DNA of 64,000 bases from Nocardia sp. alder85J (GTDB taxonomy: Bacteria; Actinomycetota; Actinomycetes; Mycobacteriales; Mycobacteriaceae), in the NCBI RefSeq assembly GCF_020176955.2, contig NZ_JAIUCZ020000009.1, forward strand, positions 248,001 through 312,000, written 5' to 3'. Within the stretch, counting starts at the first letter, position 1; every line of letters begins with the position of its first letter. The notes under the pieces are model-generated. The model was not told where the DNA came from. It worked only from the letters and a program-made list of their open reading frames with translations, and ran no database searches. A program made the translations under genes and the position numbers. Shown piece by piece: positions 43,107 to 51,687 of the stretch.

Positions 43107-43739
43107 ATGGTCGAGGCGATCGGCGGGCGCTGGGTGCGGACCGGTCACGAGGTCACCATCGGCGCCCGCGATCCGGAGCGGGCCCGCGAGGTCGCGGCAC
43201 GGATCGGCGCGCGGGGCGGGGCGGGGCTGCGGGAGGCGGTGGCGACCGCGGACGTGGTGCTGTTCGGGGTGTCGCGGGCCGGGATCGTGACGGCGCTGGA
43301 GCAGGCGGGCGGGCCCGCCGGCGCGCTGGCCGGCAAGGTGGTGATCGACTGCGGTAACGCCGTCGACACCAGCGACTTCTCGCTGGTCACCTGGGAGGGT
43401 GCGTCACTGGCCGAACAGGCCGAGCACATCGCCGTCGGCAGCCGCGTGGTGAAGGCGTTCAACCTGGCGGCCCACACCGTGTGGCAGCTGGATCCGCCGA
43501 GTTACGACGGGCGGCCGCTGGCCGTCCCGTACTGCGGCGAGGACGATGCGAAGAAGGTGGTCGAACCGCTGATCACCGATCTCGGCGCGACCGCACTGGA
43601 CATCGGCGACCTGCGCCAGGCCCGGCATCTGGAGGCCATGGGTGTGGTGATCGTGAAGCTGCTGTTCTCCGGCCACGGCCTCGACAGCGTGTTCCAGTTC
43701 ATCGAGGCGGCGCCGCAGGATCCGCCCGTCCCGCACTGA
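43107..43739 (+). CDS. NADPH-dependent F420 reductase-like protein, 5'-truncated
   Basis: A 210-aa (from ATG 43107) Rossmann protein of the NADPH-F420 oxidoreductase (NADP_oxidored, YxxxF420 coenzyme) type. Homology begins upstream of the ATG: the frame reads IGAGRMVEAIGGRW, so the first beta strand and part of the glycine-rich loop lie before it without a standard start codon; a stop is at 43083. About five residues plus the original start are lost at the junction with the MmyB-type gene. The rest is intact (VVIDCGNAVDTS, VVKAFNLAAHTVW, EAMGVVIVKLL). Function doubtful. Confidence 0.7.
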   Translation: MVEAIGGRWVRTGHEVTIGARDPERAREVAARIGARGGAGLREAVATADVVLFGVSRAGIVTALEQAGGPAGALAGKVVIDCGNAVDTSDFSLVTWEGASLAEQAEHIAVGSRVVKAFNLAAHTVWQLDPPSYDGRPLAVPYCGEDDAKKVVEPLITDLGATALDIGDLRQARHLEAMGVVIVKLLFSGHGLDSVFQFIEAAPQDPPVPH

Positions 43740-43743
43740 CGGG

Positions 43744-44361
43744 TCAGCCGCTCGCGCCGCCACGCAACGCGTGGTCGGCGAGGGCGGTCCAGTCGGTCAG
43801 CACCTGCTTGCGGCGGGCCCGGTCCCGGCCGACCATGTCGTCGAGGGTGGCGCCGCGCACCACGTTGATGGTGACCCAGAAGGCGGACTCCAGGCGTTCC
43901 CGGGGGATCGCCGGATCCAGCAGTCTCGCACAGACATCGAGCAGTTCCACCGTGAGATCGTGCTGTACGGCCAGCATTTCGCGGCGCAGCGGCTTCTCAT
44001 TGGCGATGCCGACGTACAGCTCCACCGCCGCCCGGCCCAGCTTCCCGGCGAAGGTCGCGGTCACCAGCTCCACCAGGACGCCGCCGGCGGTGGCGCGCTC
44101 GCCGAGGGCGCGCGCCCGGCGCAGCATGGCCTCGCGCTGGCGCTGGGTCAGATGGCCGATGGTCTGGGCGAACAGTTCGGCGCGGGTGTGGAAGTGATGC
44201 AACTGCGCGCCGCGGGTGACGCCCGCGCGAGCGGTGATGTCGGCGATGGACGCGCTGCCGTACCCGACCTCCGCCAGCGAGTCGATCGCCGCGTCCAGCA
44301 GCAGCGCCCGGGTCCGCAGGCTCTTCTCCTGATGTTTGTTGGGTGGCAGGGACGAGGTCAT
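43744..44361 (-). CDS. TetR-family transcriptional regulator
   Basis: A 205-aa TetR protein with HTH (RTRALLLDAAIDSLAEVGYG, ITARAGVTRGAQLHHFHTRAEL). It diverges from an acyl-CoA dehydrogenase gene, with 104 nt between the starts, so it probably represses that gene and itself. The shared region has an 8-bp perfect palindrome GTACGTAC but no strong longer operator. ATG 44361. Confidence 0.9.
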   Translation of the reverse strand: MTSSLPPNKHQEKSLRTRALLLDAAIDSLAEVGYGSASIADITARAGVTRGAQLHHFHTRAELFAQTIGHLTQRQREAMLRRARALGERATAGGVLVELVTATFAGKLGRAAVELYVGIANEKPLRREMLAVQHDLTVELLDVCARLLDPAIPRERLESAFWVTINVVRGATLDDMVGRDRARRKQVLTDWTALADHALRGGASG

Positions 44362-44465
44362 CGGCCCAGTGTAACCGGGGGAAATTGCGTGCTGTGTTGC
44401 ATGTAATCAGGTGCTGTACGTACTGTGATGGCAACGACGTCGAGCGCGGTGAGGAGAGGGACGAC

Positions 44466-45605
44466 ATGCCGGTGGACCGCCTGCTGCCCACCCCGGAGGC
44501 CCGGGACCTGCTGGAACTGACCCGGGAGATCGCCGAGAAGGTGCTCGAACCCGAGGTCGTCCCGGCCGAGAAGGACGAGCGCTATCCGGCGGAGGCGTTC
44601 CGCGCGCTCGGCGCCGCCGGGTTGCTGAGCCTGCCGTATCCGGAGGAGTTCGGCGGCGGCGGGCAGCCGTACGAGGTGTACCTCCAGGTGCTCGAGGAGA
44701 TCGGGTACCGCTGGGCGGCGGTCGCGGTCGCGGTGAGCGTACACAGCCTGTCCTGCCATCCGCTGTTCGCCTACGGCACCGCCGAGCAGAAGCAGCAGTG
44801 GTTGCCGGAGATGTTGTCGGGCAACCTGATCGGCGCCTACAGCCTGTCCGAACCGCAGGCCGGATCCGATGCGGCGGCGCTGCGCTGCCGGGCCGCCGAG
44901 GTGTCCGGCGGCTACCGCCTCACCGGCTCGAAGGCGTGGATCACCAACGGCGGCAAGGCCGATTACTACACGCTGTTCGCCCGCACCGGTGAGGGCTCGC
45001 GCGGCATCTCCTGCTTCCTGGTGCCCGCGGGCACCGAGGGCCTGTCCTTCGGCAAGCCGGAGGAGAAGATGGGCCTGCGCGCGGTGCCCACCACCACCGC
45101 GGCCTACGACGACGCGTTCGTCCCTGCCGAACGCCTGATCGGCCAACCGGGCCAAGGGCTTTCCATCGCCTTCAGCGCCCTCGATTCCGGCCGCCTCGGC
45201 ATCGCCGCCGTCGCCACCGGCCTCGCGCAGCGCGCCCTGGACGACGCGGTCGCCTACGCGAAGCAGCGAGAGGCGTTCGGCCGCAGGATCATCGACCATC
45301 AGGGCTTGGGCTTCGTGCTGGCCGACATGGCCGCCGCCGTCGACACCGCGCGCGCCGCCTATCTGGACGCCGCCCGCCGCCGCGACGCGGGCGTGCCGTA
45401 CTCCCGCCAGGCCAGCGTCGCGAAACTGGCCGCCACCGACGCCGCCATGAAGGTCACCACCGACGCGGTCCAGGTCTTCGGCGGCTATGGCTACACCCAG
45501 GACTTCCCGGTCGAACGCTACATGCGCGAGGCGAAGGTGATGCAGATCTTCGAGGGCACCAACCAGATCCAGCGCCTGGTCATCGCCCGGCACCTGGCCG
45601 GATAG
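44466..45605 (+). CDS. acyl-CoA dehydrogenase
   Basis: A 379-aa classical acyl-CoA dehydrogenase: FAD loop YSLSEPQAGSDAAALRCRA, SKAWITNGGKADYYTLFART, YAKQREAFGRRIIDHQG, VQVFGGYGYTQDFPVERYMRE, and the catalytic Glu in QIFEGTNQIQRLVIAR. It resembles short/medium-chain or branched-chain (butyryl/isovaleryl type) enzymes. ATG 44466 follows GAGGAGAGGG. Paired with the divergent TetR gene. Confidence 0.92.
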   Translation: MPVDRLLPTPEARDLLELTREIAEKVLEPEVVPAEKDERYPAEAFRALGAAGLLSLPYPEEFGGGGQPYEVYLQVLEEIGYRWAAVAVAVSVHSLSCHPLFAYGTAEQKQQWLPEMLSGNLIGAYSLSEPQAGSDAAALRCRAAEVSGGYRLTGSKAWITNGGKADYYTLFARTGEGSRGISCFLVPAGTEGLSFGKPEEKMGLRAVPTTTAAYDDAFVPAERLIGQPGQGLSIAFSALDSGRLGIAAVATGLAQRALDDAVAYAKQREAFGRRIIDHQGLGFVLADMAAAVDTARAAYLDAARRRDAGVPYSRQASVAKLAATDAAMKVTTDAVQVFGGYGYTQDFPVERYMREAKVMQIFEGTNQIQRLVIARHLAG

Positions 45606-45954
45606 CGCCGCGTCCGCGCCGCCGGATCAGGCGCGACGGCATACCAGCGGTAGATACACGCCGTCGACGATCTCGACGAGCACGTCCTCGGGTGCGGTGG
45701 GTACGTCGCGCACGACGAACTCGTTGCGCAGCAACACCATTGCCACGGCCGCGACCGGTATCGGAGGCCGGACGTCCGTGCGCGGCTGCCGGTGGCGAGT
45801 GCGAGCCGGTTCGGCCGGCGCCGGTTCCAGGGCGGCGCCCGCCGCCCGCCTTCGCCACCCTCTCCGAGATCCACGCGCGTGGCCCGAGGCCGCGAATCGG
45901 CCGATTCGGCTAGGTTGGTTGGCCGGTACACGATCAGCGAACGAGGAGGGCACG
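45606..45954. other. intergenic region with a possible minus-strand gene remnant
   Basis: This 349-nt gap holds a short minus-strand frame (45627-45740, 37 codons from an ATG) reading VLLRNEFVVRDVPTAPEDVL and ending DGVYLPLVCRRA. Its composition is protein-like and resembles the C-terminal end of TetR regulators, while upstream sequence in that frame does not. It may be a remnant of a lost regulator. Rest of the gap: promoter of the DDN-like gene. Confidence 0.35.
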
Positions 45955-46320
45955 ATGGATTTGTTCAAGGTGCTGGCACCCGCGGTGCACGGCATGAACG
46001 CGGGCGTCGTCGCCCTGACCAAGGCGCCCTGGATCGGGCCGAAGGTGAGCCGCACCATCACCGAGATCACCTATGTGGGAAGGAAATCCGGCCGGACCAT
46101 CACCCTGCCGGTCGGCTACTCCCGCTCCGGCGACGAGGTCACCATCGGGGTGAGCATGGCCGACAAGAAGTCCTGGTGGCGCAACTTCCTCGGCGAGGGC
46201 GGGCCGATCGCCATCCGGCTCGACGGGGTCGAGCGGACCGGGCACGCGGTCACCCGGCGCGACGACCGCGGCGGCGTGGCCGTGCACATCCGGCTCGATC
46301 CGGTGTCGGCTCAGCGCTGA
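45955..46320 (+). CDS. DDN-like nitroreductase-family deazaflavin protein
   Basis: A 121-aa protein of the F420-binding split beta-barrel family (Rv3547/DDN type, PF04075): TKAPWIGPKVSRTITEITYVGRKSGRTITLPVGYSRSGDE pattern is split here as ITYVGRKSGR and TLPVGY, with MADKKSWWRNFLGEGG. Members bind F420 or lipids and reduce nitro compounds or quinones. ATG 45955 with AGGAGG six nt upstream, an excellent start. Confidence 0.85.
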   Translation: MDLFKVLAPAVHGMNAGVVALTKAPWIGPKVSRTITEITYVGRKSGRTITLPVGYSRSGDEVTIGVSMADKKSWWRNFLGEGGPIAIRLDGVERTGHAVTRRDDRGGVAVHIRLDPVSAQR

Positions 46321-46390
46321 CCGGATCCGCTCGGCGAGTCCGGCCCGACCGCGCCGATCAGGTCTGCCGATCGGTGTCGGCGCGGGCCGA

Positions 46391-47272
46391 TCAGGTCTGG
46401 CGCGGCAGCAGTTCCGCGGCGAACCGATCGGCGAACTCGTCGAACGGCTGCTTACCGGTCGGCGTGACGACGAATTTGGTCAGCCCGGCCTCGAGATAGC
46501 CGTCGAGCAGGCGATGCAGTGCGGGCCAGTCGGCGGCGATGAGGTCACGCGGGTCGACCTCGGGCCGGCGGCGGCGGATCGCCGCCGCCAGGTCCGCCGG
46601 TAGTTCACCGTCGGCCAGCGTCAGATTGATCCCGAAATGATCCGGCTCGATCTCCCGGCCCGCCGCCGCGGCCGCCTCGTGGATGGCCCGCACCCCGGCC
46701 GCGGCCTCGGCCGGCGTCACGAAACTGCCCAGCCAGCCGTCGCCGTAGCGGCCGATCCGCCGGAACGCCCCCGGTGCGGTGCCGCCGAGCCAGATGTCCA
46801 GCGGCCGAGCGGAACTCGGACGCAACGCCACCTCTGGCACGTCGAAGAACTCGCCGACGAACGGGCCCGGACCACCGTCGAGCGCCGCGCGCAGCAACCG
46901 CAGCGACTCGTCGAACACCGCACCGCGCTTACCCTCCGGCACCGGGAACAGCGCCCGCTCCCCGGGCCGGGCCGGCTGCAACCCGAACACCGGCAGCACC
47001 CGCTTCGGCGCCAGCGCCGCCAGCGAGGCCAGCTGCTTGGCGACCAGCACGGGATTACGTCCCGGCAGGATCGCCACCGAGGTGCCCACCTTCAGCCGCG
47101 TGGTCCGCGACAGCGCGAACGCCATCCCCACGATCGGCTCGACCGCCTCGGAGTACACGATCTCGGACAGCCACAGCGAGTCGATCCCGGCCGCCTCCAG
47201 CCGGTCCACGATGCCGGGCAGCTCCTCGGCCGCCGTCTGTGCCCCCGACCCCACGCCGAATCGAACCTTCAT
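46391..47272 (-). CDS. LLM-class F420-dependent oxidoreductase
   Basis: A 293-aa luciferase-like monooxygenase-fold protein (MKVRFGVGSGAQT, GIDSLWLSEIVYS, TTRLKVGTSVAILPGRNPVLVAKQLASL). In actinobacteria such proteins usually use F420 rather than FMN. The C-terminal half retains GRYGDGWLGSFVTPAEAA. ATG 47272 follows GAGGAGG. It lies downstream of the ADP-ribosyltransferase-like gene on the same strand with an 88-nt gap. Substrate unknown. A 14-nt repeat of its 3' end is present just downstream. Confidence 0.88.
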   Translation of the reverse strand: MKVRFGVGSGAQTAAEELPGIVDRLEAAGIDSLWLSEIVYSEAVEPIVGMAFALSRTTRLKVGTSVAILPGRNPVLVAKQLASLAALAPKRVLPVFGLQPARPGERALFPVPEGKRGAVFDESLRLLRAALDGGPGPFVGEFFDVPEVALRPSSARPLDIWLGGTAPGAFRRIGRYGDGWLGSFVTPAEAAAGVRAIHEAAAAAGREIEPDHFGINLTLADGELPADLAAAIRRRRPEVDPRDLIAADWPALHRLLDGYLEAGLTKFVVTPTGKQPFDEFADRFAAELLPRQT

Positions 47273-47360
47273 GCGCCGCACCTCCTCGTAGCGGCAACCC
47301 ACCCGCCGGCCGATCCATTCCCGGCTGTTCCGGACGGCCGGGGAAGGTGGCGGCGGGCGC

Positions 47361-48239
47361 TCAGCGCTGGACCACCAGGGCCGTCGGGTTGAGTACGGCC
47401 CACTCCCGGTTCGACCAGGTGTCGGATCCGTCGATGGCGTCGTAGCCGCGCAGGGCGCCGTACTGGCCGATATCGGCCAGTGTCAGTTCCTTGTCCAGCA
47501 GGGCGGTGTAGCGCGCCTCCTCCTCGGCCGTGCGGTTCGCCGCACCGCGCAGGTCGCGTAGTTCCCGGCCGACCTGAGTGAGGGTCCGGCTGCGTTCGGA
47601 GTGGAGTGTACGAAGCGTGACCGTCCTGGCGTCGGGGCGCAGCGCCATCCGCAACACCCGGGCCTGCCGGGTGGAAAGATCATGGTTGCGAGCGGGATCG
47701 GTGTACTCGAGCGCGACATTTTCGAGTGGCGAGGCGTACGTCCCGGAACCGGTGGTACCGCCGCCCGGACGTACCGGGCCCCTGACGAAGGCATCGACGT
47801 AGCGATCCTCATCGAACCCGCGGAACAACTCCTGCCCGCCGGCCCCGATCGCCGCGTCCACCTCGTCCCGGGTGGCGACGGTGACCGGACCGTCGAACCC
47901 CTGCAACCGCTGGATCCGCTCGAAGATCCGCGAGGTCCCCCGCGCCGGGACACCGGTCGCCTGCCGCAGAGCGCTGTAGTCCACCGAGTCGATCAGATCG
48001 TGACCGGGAACATAGGCGGAAGCCCGTGCCGTGGCGGCGATCCCGCCGGACGCCTCGGCGGCGTCGGCTACCACGGCCGGTGCCCGGACCGCCTCGGCTT
48101 CCACGACCTCCGCGACGAACTCGGTGGCACCGCGGGCGACGCGAGTGGGTGCGGCGGCGGCCGCGGCACCGGCGTCCTCGGCCACCGTGCCGAGCATCTC
48201 CAGCACGGATTTCCACACCGCGTCCAGATCGTCAGCCAC
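47361..48239 (-). CDS. putative ADP-ribosyltransferase-fold protein
   Basis: A 292-aa protein with an Ala-rich helical N-terminal half and a C-terminal half that fits the R-S-E ADP-ribosyltransferase pattern: Arg140 in QELFRGF, a TGSGTYAS motif (164-170), RVLRMALRPDART, LADIGQYGALRGYDAI, and Glu279 in NREWAVLNPTALVVQR. No signal peptide. GTG 48239 lacks a ribosome site; a CAGAAT box 7 nt upstream suggests a leaderless mRNA. It follows the VWA gene by 104 nt. Enzyme activity and target are inferred, and a second Glu of an ExE motif is not seen. Confidence 0.6.
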   Translation of the reverse strand: MADDLDAVWKSVLEMLGTVAEDAGAAAAAAPTRVARGATEFVAEVVEAEAVRAPAVVADAAEASGGIAATARASAYVPGHDLIDSVDYSALRQATGVPARGTSRIFERIQRLQGFDGPVTVATRDEVDAAIGAGGQELFRGFDEDRYVDAFVRGPVRPGGGTTGSGTYASPLENVALEYTDPARNHDLSTRQARVLRMALRPDARTVTLRTLHSERSRTLTQVGRELRDLRGAANRTAEEEARYTALLDKELTLADIGQYGALRGYDAIDGSDTWSNREWAVLNPTALVVQR

Positions 48240-48343
48240 GACTGCGATTCTGCCGCAACATTTTCTGTGCCCCCGGCGGAAGGTTCCCGCCGAGGGCGAT
48301 CATCGTGCCGACGATGCCGTGGCCCGCTCGTGCCCTCGGCGGT

Positions 48344-50296
48344 TCAGCGCCGCCGCCCCCGCAGGTAGTCGGAGACCACGGCGGCGCCGAGTCCGTCCAG
48401 GTCCGGGGACACCACGCGGCCGCCGCTGCGGCGGGCGACCAGGTCGACGAAGGCGGCCAGGCGGGGGTCCTCGCCGAGCATGAACACCGTGACCGACGCG
48501 CCCAGTTTCGCCAGGGCGTCGACCTGGGCCATGGTCACCGACAGGGTGCGGTGATCCGGGGGCCAGTTGAAGTAGGTGTCGCCGTTGGGTTCCAGGTGGG
48601 CGGTGGGTTCACCGTCGGTGACGACCAGCACCACCGGGACCGCGTCGGGATGCCGGCGCAGGTGGCGGGCGGCCAGCAGCAGGGCGTGGTGCAGGTTGGT
48701 GCCCTGTTCCCAGACCGCCTCCAGGGCGGTCAGCTCGCCGATGTCGACGATGCCGGCGTAGCGGCCGAAGGTGATCAGTTCCAGTGCGTCGGAACGGAAT
48801 CGGGTGCCGATCAGGTGGTGCAGCGCGAGCGAGGTGCGCTTCATCGGCAGCCATCGCCCGTCCTGCACCATCGACCACGAGGTATCGACGCACAGGGCGA
48901 CCGCGGCGCGGGAACGCTGCTCGGTCTCCATGATCTCGACGTCCGAGACGTCCATCTTCACCGAGCGGTGGCCCGCGGACGCGGATCGCAGCACCGCGTT
49001 GCGGACCGTGCGCGAGACGTCCCACGGCTCGGTGTCGCCGAACTGCCAGGGCCGGGAGCCGCCGGTCGGCTCGCCCGCGGCCCCGGCCCGCGCGGTGTCG
49101 CGCTGGCCGCGGCGGGATCGCAACTTGCCCACGACATCTCGCAGCGCCACCTCGCCGAGGCGGCGTAATGCCTTGGGCGTCAGGCGAAGCGAGCCGTCGG
49201 CGGCCCGCTCGAACAGGCCCTGGCGGCGCAGTTCCCGTTCCAGTTCGGCCAGTCGCCGCGCGTCCACGCTCGCATCCTCGCCGAGCTGGCGGGCCAGCGC
49301 GTCGAGATCGATATCCTCCAGTCGCGCACCGGGATACGACTGCGCGAGCTGTTCGGCGAGAGCGTCGAGTTCGGCCAGATCCTGGAGCGCCTGCGCGCCC
49401 TCGCCGAGGCCGAGCGGATCCTGACCGCGGAAACGCTGCGACGACTCCCAGTCCTCACCGGGCCGCAGCGCGCGCAGGTTGGCGTCCAGCGCCGCGACCT
49501 GCCCGGCGATCCGCGGATCGCCGAACGCCTGGTTGATCAGCTCCGACAGTTCGGAGCGCTGCTCCTCGGACATCGAGTTGAGCATGCGCTGCGCGGCGGC
49601 GGCGCGGGCGGCGAGTGCGTCGATCAATTCGTCGGTGTTGCGCGGATTCTCGGGGAAGAACTCGCCGTGCCGATTCATGAATTCGGCGAACTGCTCGCCG
49701 GTGTCGTCGCCGCGGGCGTGCGATGCGAGCAGATCGTTGAGGTCCGACAACATCGCCCGGATCCGCTCCACGTCTTCGGGCGTGGTGCCCTGCAACGCCT
49801 GCTTCATGCCCTGGAAGCGGGATTCCATCAGCTCCTGGCCGAGCATGTCGCGGATCTTGCGGTAGTTCTCGCGACCGGTCTCGGATTTCCACTGATATTC
49901 GGACAGTTCGTTGACCGCGGCCGCGGTGCTCGACGGCAGCGCGTCGAGCTGGGCCTCGGCGAAGCGGGCGTCGTCGGACGGATCGGGGAACAGGGCCCCG
50001 CGCTCGGCCTCCACCGCCTCGTCGAGCAGCCGCCGCACCTCTTGCAGGGTGCCGTCGAGCCGGTTGCGCCGGGTGATCTCGGCGCGGCGCTGCCACAGCC
50101 GGCGGGTCAGCTCCTCCAGGCCGCTCATGGTGCGGGTGCCGCGGCGCAGCAGCTCCTGCAACGCGGTGCGCGGCGAACTGCCCTCCATGACCTCGCGCCC
50201 GACCTGGTCGAGCGCCTCGCGCAGATCCAGCGGGGGCGCCAGCGGATCCGGGCCGTCGTGGTACGGCCCGTAGGAGTAGCGGCCGGGGCCGGTCAT
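48344..50296 (-). CDS. VWA-domain protein (Mg-chelatase-like partner)
   Basis: A 650-aa cytoplasmic protein: a long helical, acidic N-terminal region and a C-terminal von Willebrand A domain with the MIDAS motif CVDTSWSM (DxSxS), ending YLRGRRR. It pairs with the AAA+ ATPase encoded just upstream (ATGA overlap). The pair corresponds to mycobacterial Rv0958-Rv0959-like genes. Such MoxR/VWA pairs act as metal-insertion or assembly chaperones; the client is unknown. Confidence 0.9.
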   Translation of the reverse strand: MTGPGRYSYGPYHDGPDPLAPPLDLREALDQVGREVMEGSSPRTALQELLRRGTRTMSGLEELTRRLWQRRAEITRRNRLDGTLQEVRRLLDEAVEAERGALFPDPSDDARFAEAQLDALPSSTAAAVNELSEYQWKSETGRENYRKIRDMLGQELMESRFQGMKQALQGTTPEDVERIRAMLSDLNDLLASHARGDDTGEQFAEFMNRHGEFFPENPRNTDELIDALAARAAAAQRMLNSMSEEQRSELSELINQAFGDPRIAGQVAALDANLRALRPGEDWESSQRFRGQDPLGLGEGAQALQDLAELDALAEQLAQSYPGARLEDIDLDALARQLGEDASVDARRLAELERELRRQGLFERAADGSLRLTPKALRRLGEVALRDVVGKLRSRRGQRDTARAGAAGEPTGGSRPWQFGDTEPWDVSRTVRNAVLRSASAGHRSVKMDVSDVEIMETEQRSRAAVALCVDTSWSMVQDGRWLPMKRTSLALHHLIGTRFRSDALELITFGRYAGIVDIGELTALEAVWEQGTNLHHALLLAARHLRRHPDAVPVVLVVTDGEPTAHLEPNGDTYFNWPPDHRTLSVTMAQVDALAKLGASVTVFMLGEDPRLAAFVDLVARRSGGRVVSPDLDGLGAAVVSDYLRGRRR

Positions 50297-51687
50297 CGCC
50301 CGTACACCGCCATGCCGTCGTCGGAGTCCTTGGCGATCTGGCGGGCCAGATACAGGGCCTCCAAGCCGAATTCGACGGCCGCGGCGATCCGGGTCGGCGG
50401 ATCGGCGGCCTCGGCGCCGAGGCGGCGGGCCACCTCGTGCAGCACCGGCAGTTCCGGCAGCGCGGCCAGCACCTCGCTGCCCGCCACCCGCTCACCGGTG
50501 GTGACCAGGTGGCCGTCGCCGACCGCCTCGGCCAGCGGCCGCAGGTCCAGGCCGCCGAGGCGGCCGCGCGCGGTCTCGGCGAACGAACGGCGCAGCAGAT
50601 GCGTGAGATGCTCCTGCTCGCGACCCTCCTCCCCGGACTCGAATTCCAGCTTGCCGCGCAGCACCGCGGGCACCGCGTCGAGGTCGACCGGCCGGGCCAC
50701 GGCGGGCTGCTCACCGATCAGCGCGGAGCGGCGCAGCGCGGCGGCGGCCACCGTCTCGGCGGCGGCCACGGCGAACCGCGCGGAGACGCCGGAGCGCTGA
50801 TCGATCGCCGTCGATTCGCGCAACTGCCGGACGAACCGGGCCAGCACCTCGATCAGCGGATCGCCGACCTCGGCCACCAGCTCCGCCTCCTGCCGGATCA
50901 GGGCCATCTCGGCCTCGACCGTCAGCGGGTAGTGGGTGCGGATCTCCGCGCCGAAGCGGTCCTTCAGCGGGGTGATGATCCGGCCGCGGTTGGTGTAGTC
51001 CTCCGGATTGGCGGTGGCGACGAGCAGCACGTCCAGCGGCAGCCGCAGCGTGTAGCCGCGGACCTGGATGTCGCGCTCCTCCATCACGTTCAGCAGCGCC
51101 ACCTGGATGCGCTCGGCCAGGTCGGGCAGCTCGTTGATCGCGACGATGCCGCGATGCGCGCGCGGCACCAGGCCGAAGTGGATGGTCTCCGGGTCGCCGA
51201 GGCTGCGGCCCTCGGCCACCTTGACCGGGTCGACGTCGCCGATCAGGTCGCCGACGGAGGTGTCGGGGGTTGCGAGCTTCTCGGCGTAGCGCTCGGAGCG
51301 GTGCCGCCAGGCCACGGGCAGGTCGTCGCCGAGTTCGGCGGCGAGCCGCTTACCGGCCGGGCTCACGGGGTCGAGCGGGTGCTCGCCGAGTTCGGCGCCG
51401 GCGATCACGGGGGTCCACTCGTCCAGCAGGCCGATCATCGTGCGCAGCAGACGGGTCTTGCCCTGGCCGCGTTCGCCCAGCAGCACCACGTCGTGCCCGG
51501 CCAGCAGCGCGCGCTCCAACTGCGGCAGCACGGTCCGGTCGAAGCCGACGATGCCGGGCCACGGATTCTCGCCCGCGGCCAGCTTGGCCAGCAGGTTCTC
51601 CCGGAGCTCGGTCTTGATCGAGCGTGCCTGGTAGCCGGCCGAGCGCAGCTCGCCTGCGGTGGTGGGCAGGTGTTCGGGAACTGTCAC
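50293..51687 (-). CDS. MoxR/Mg-chelatase-type AAA+ ATPase
   Basis: A 464-aa AAA+ ATPase: Walker A GERGQGKTRLLRTM, Walker-B-like segment IVAINELPDLAERIQVALL (Asn where Asp is usual), sensor region LLVATANPEDYTNRGRII and arginine-finger region PLKDRFGAEIRTHYP. It belongs to the magnesium chelatase subunit I / MoxR group. GTG 51687, with no ribosome site; a TAGCGT box six nt before suggests a leaderless message. Operates with the VWA protein. Confidence 0.9.
   Translation of the reverse strand: MTVPEHLPTTAGELRSAGYQARSIKTELRENLLAKLAAGENPWPGIVGFDRTVLPQLERALLAGHDVVLLGERGQGKTRLLRTMIGLLDEWTPVIAGAELGEHPLDPVSPAGKRLAAELGDDLPVAWRHRSERYAEKLATPDTSVGDLIGDVDPVKVAEGRSLGDPETIHFGLVPRAHRGIVAINELPDLAERIQVALLNVMEERDIQVRGYTLRLPLDVLLVATANPEDYTNRGRIITPLKDRFGAEIRTHYPLTVEAEMALIRQEAELVAEVGDPLIEVLARFVRQLRESTAIDQRSGVSARFAVAAAETVAAAALRRSALIGEQPAVARPVDLDAVPAVLRGKLEFESGEEGREQEHLTHLLRRSFAETARGRLGGLDLRPLAEAVGDGHLVTTGERVAGSEVLAALPELPVLHEVARRLGAEAADPPTRIAAAVEFGLEALYLARQIAKDSDDGMAVYGR

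Noticed and set aside
44362..44465. Operator for the divergent TetR/acyl-CoA dehydrogenase pair
   Set aside because: Only GTACGTAC and loose TG/CA repeats were seen; not strong enough to list as a site.
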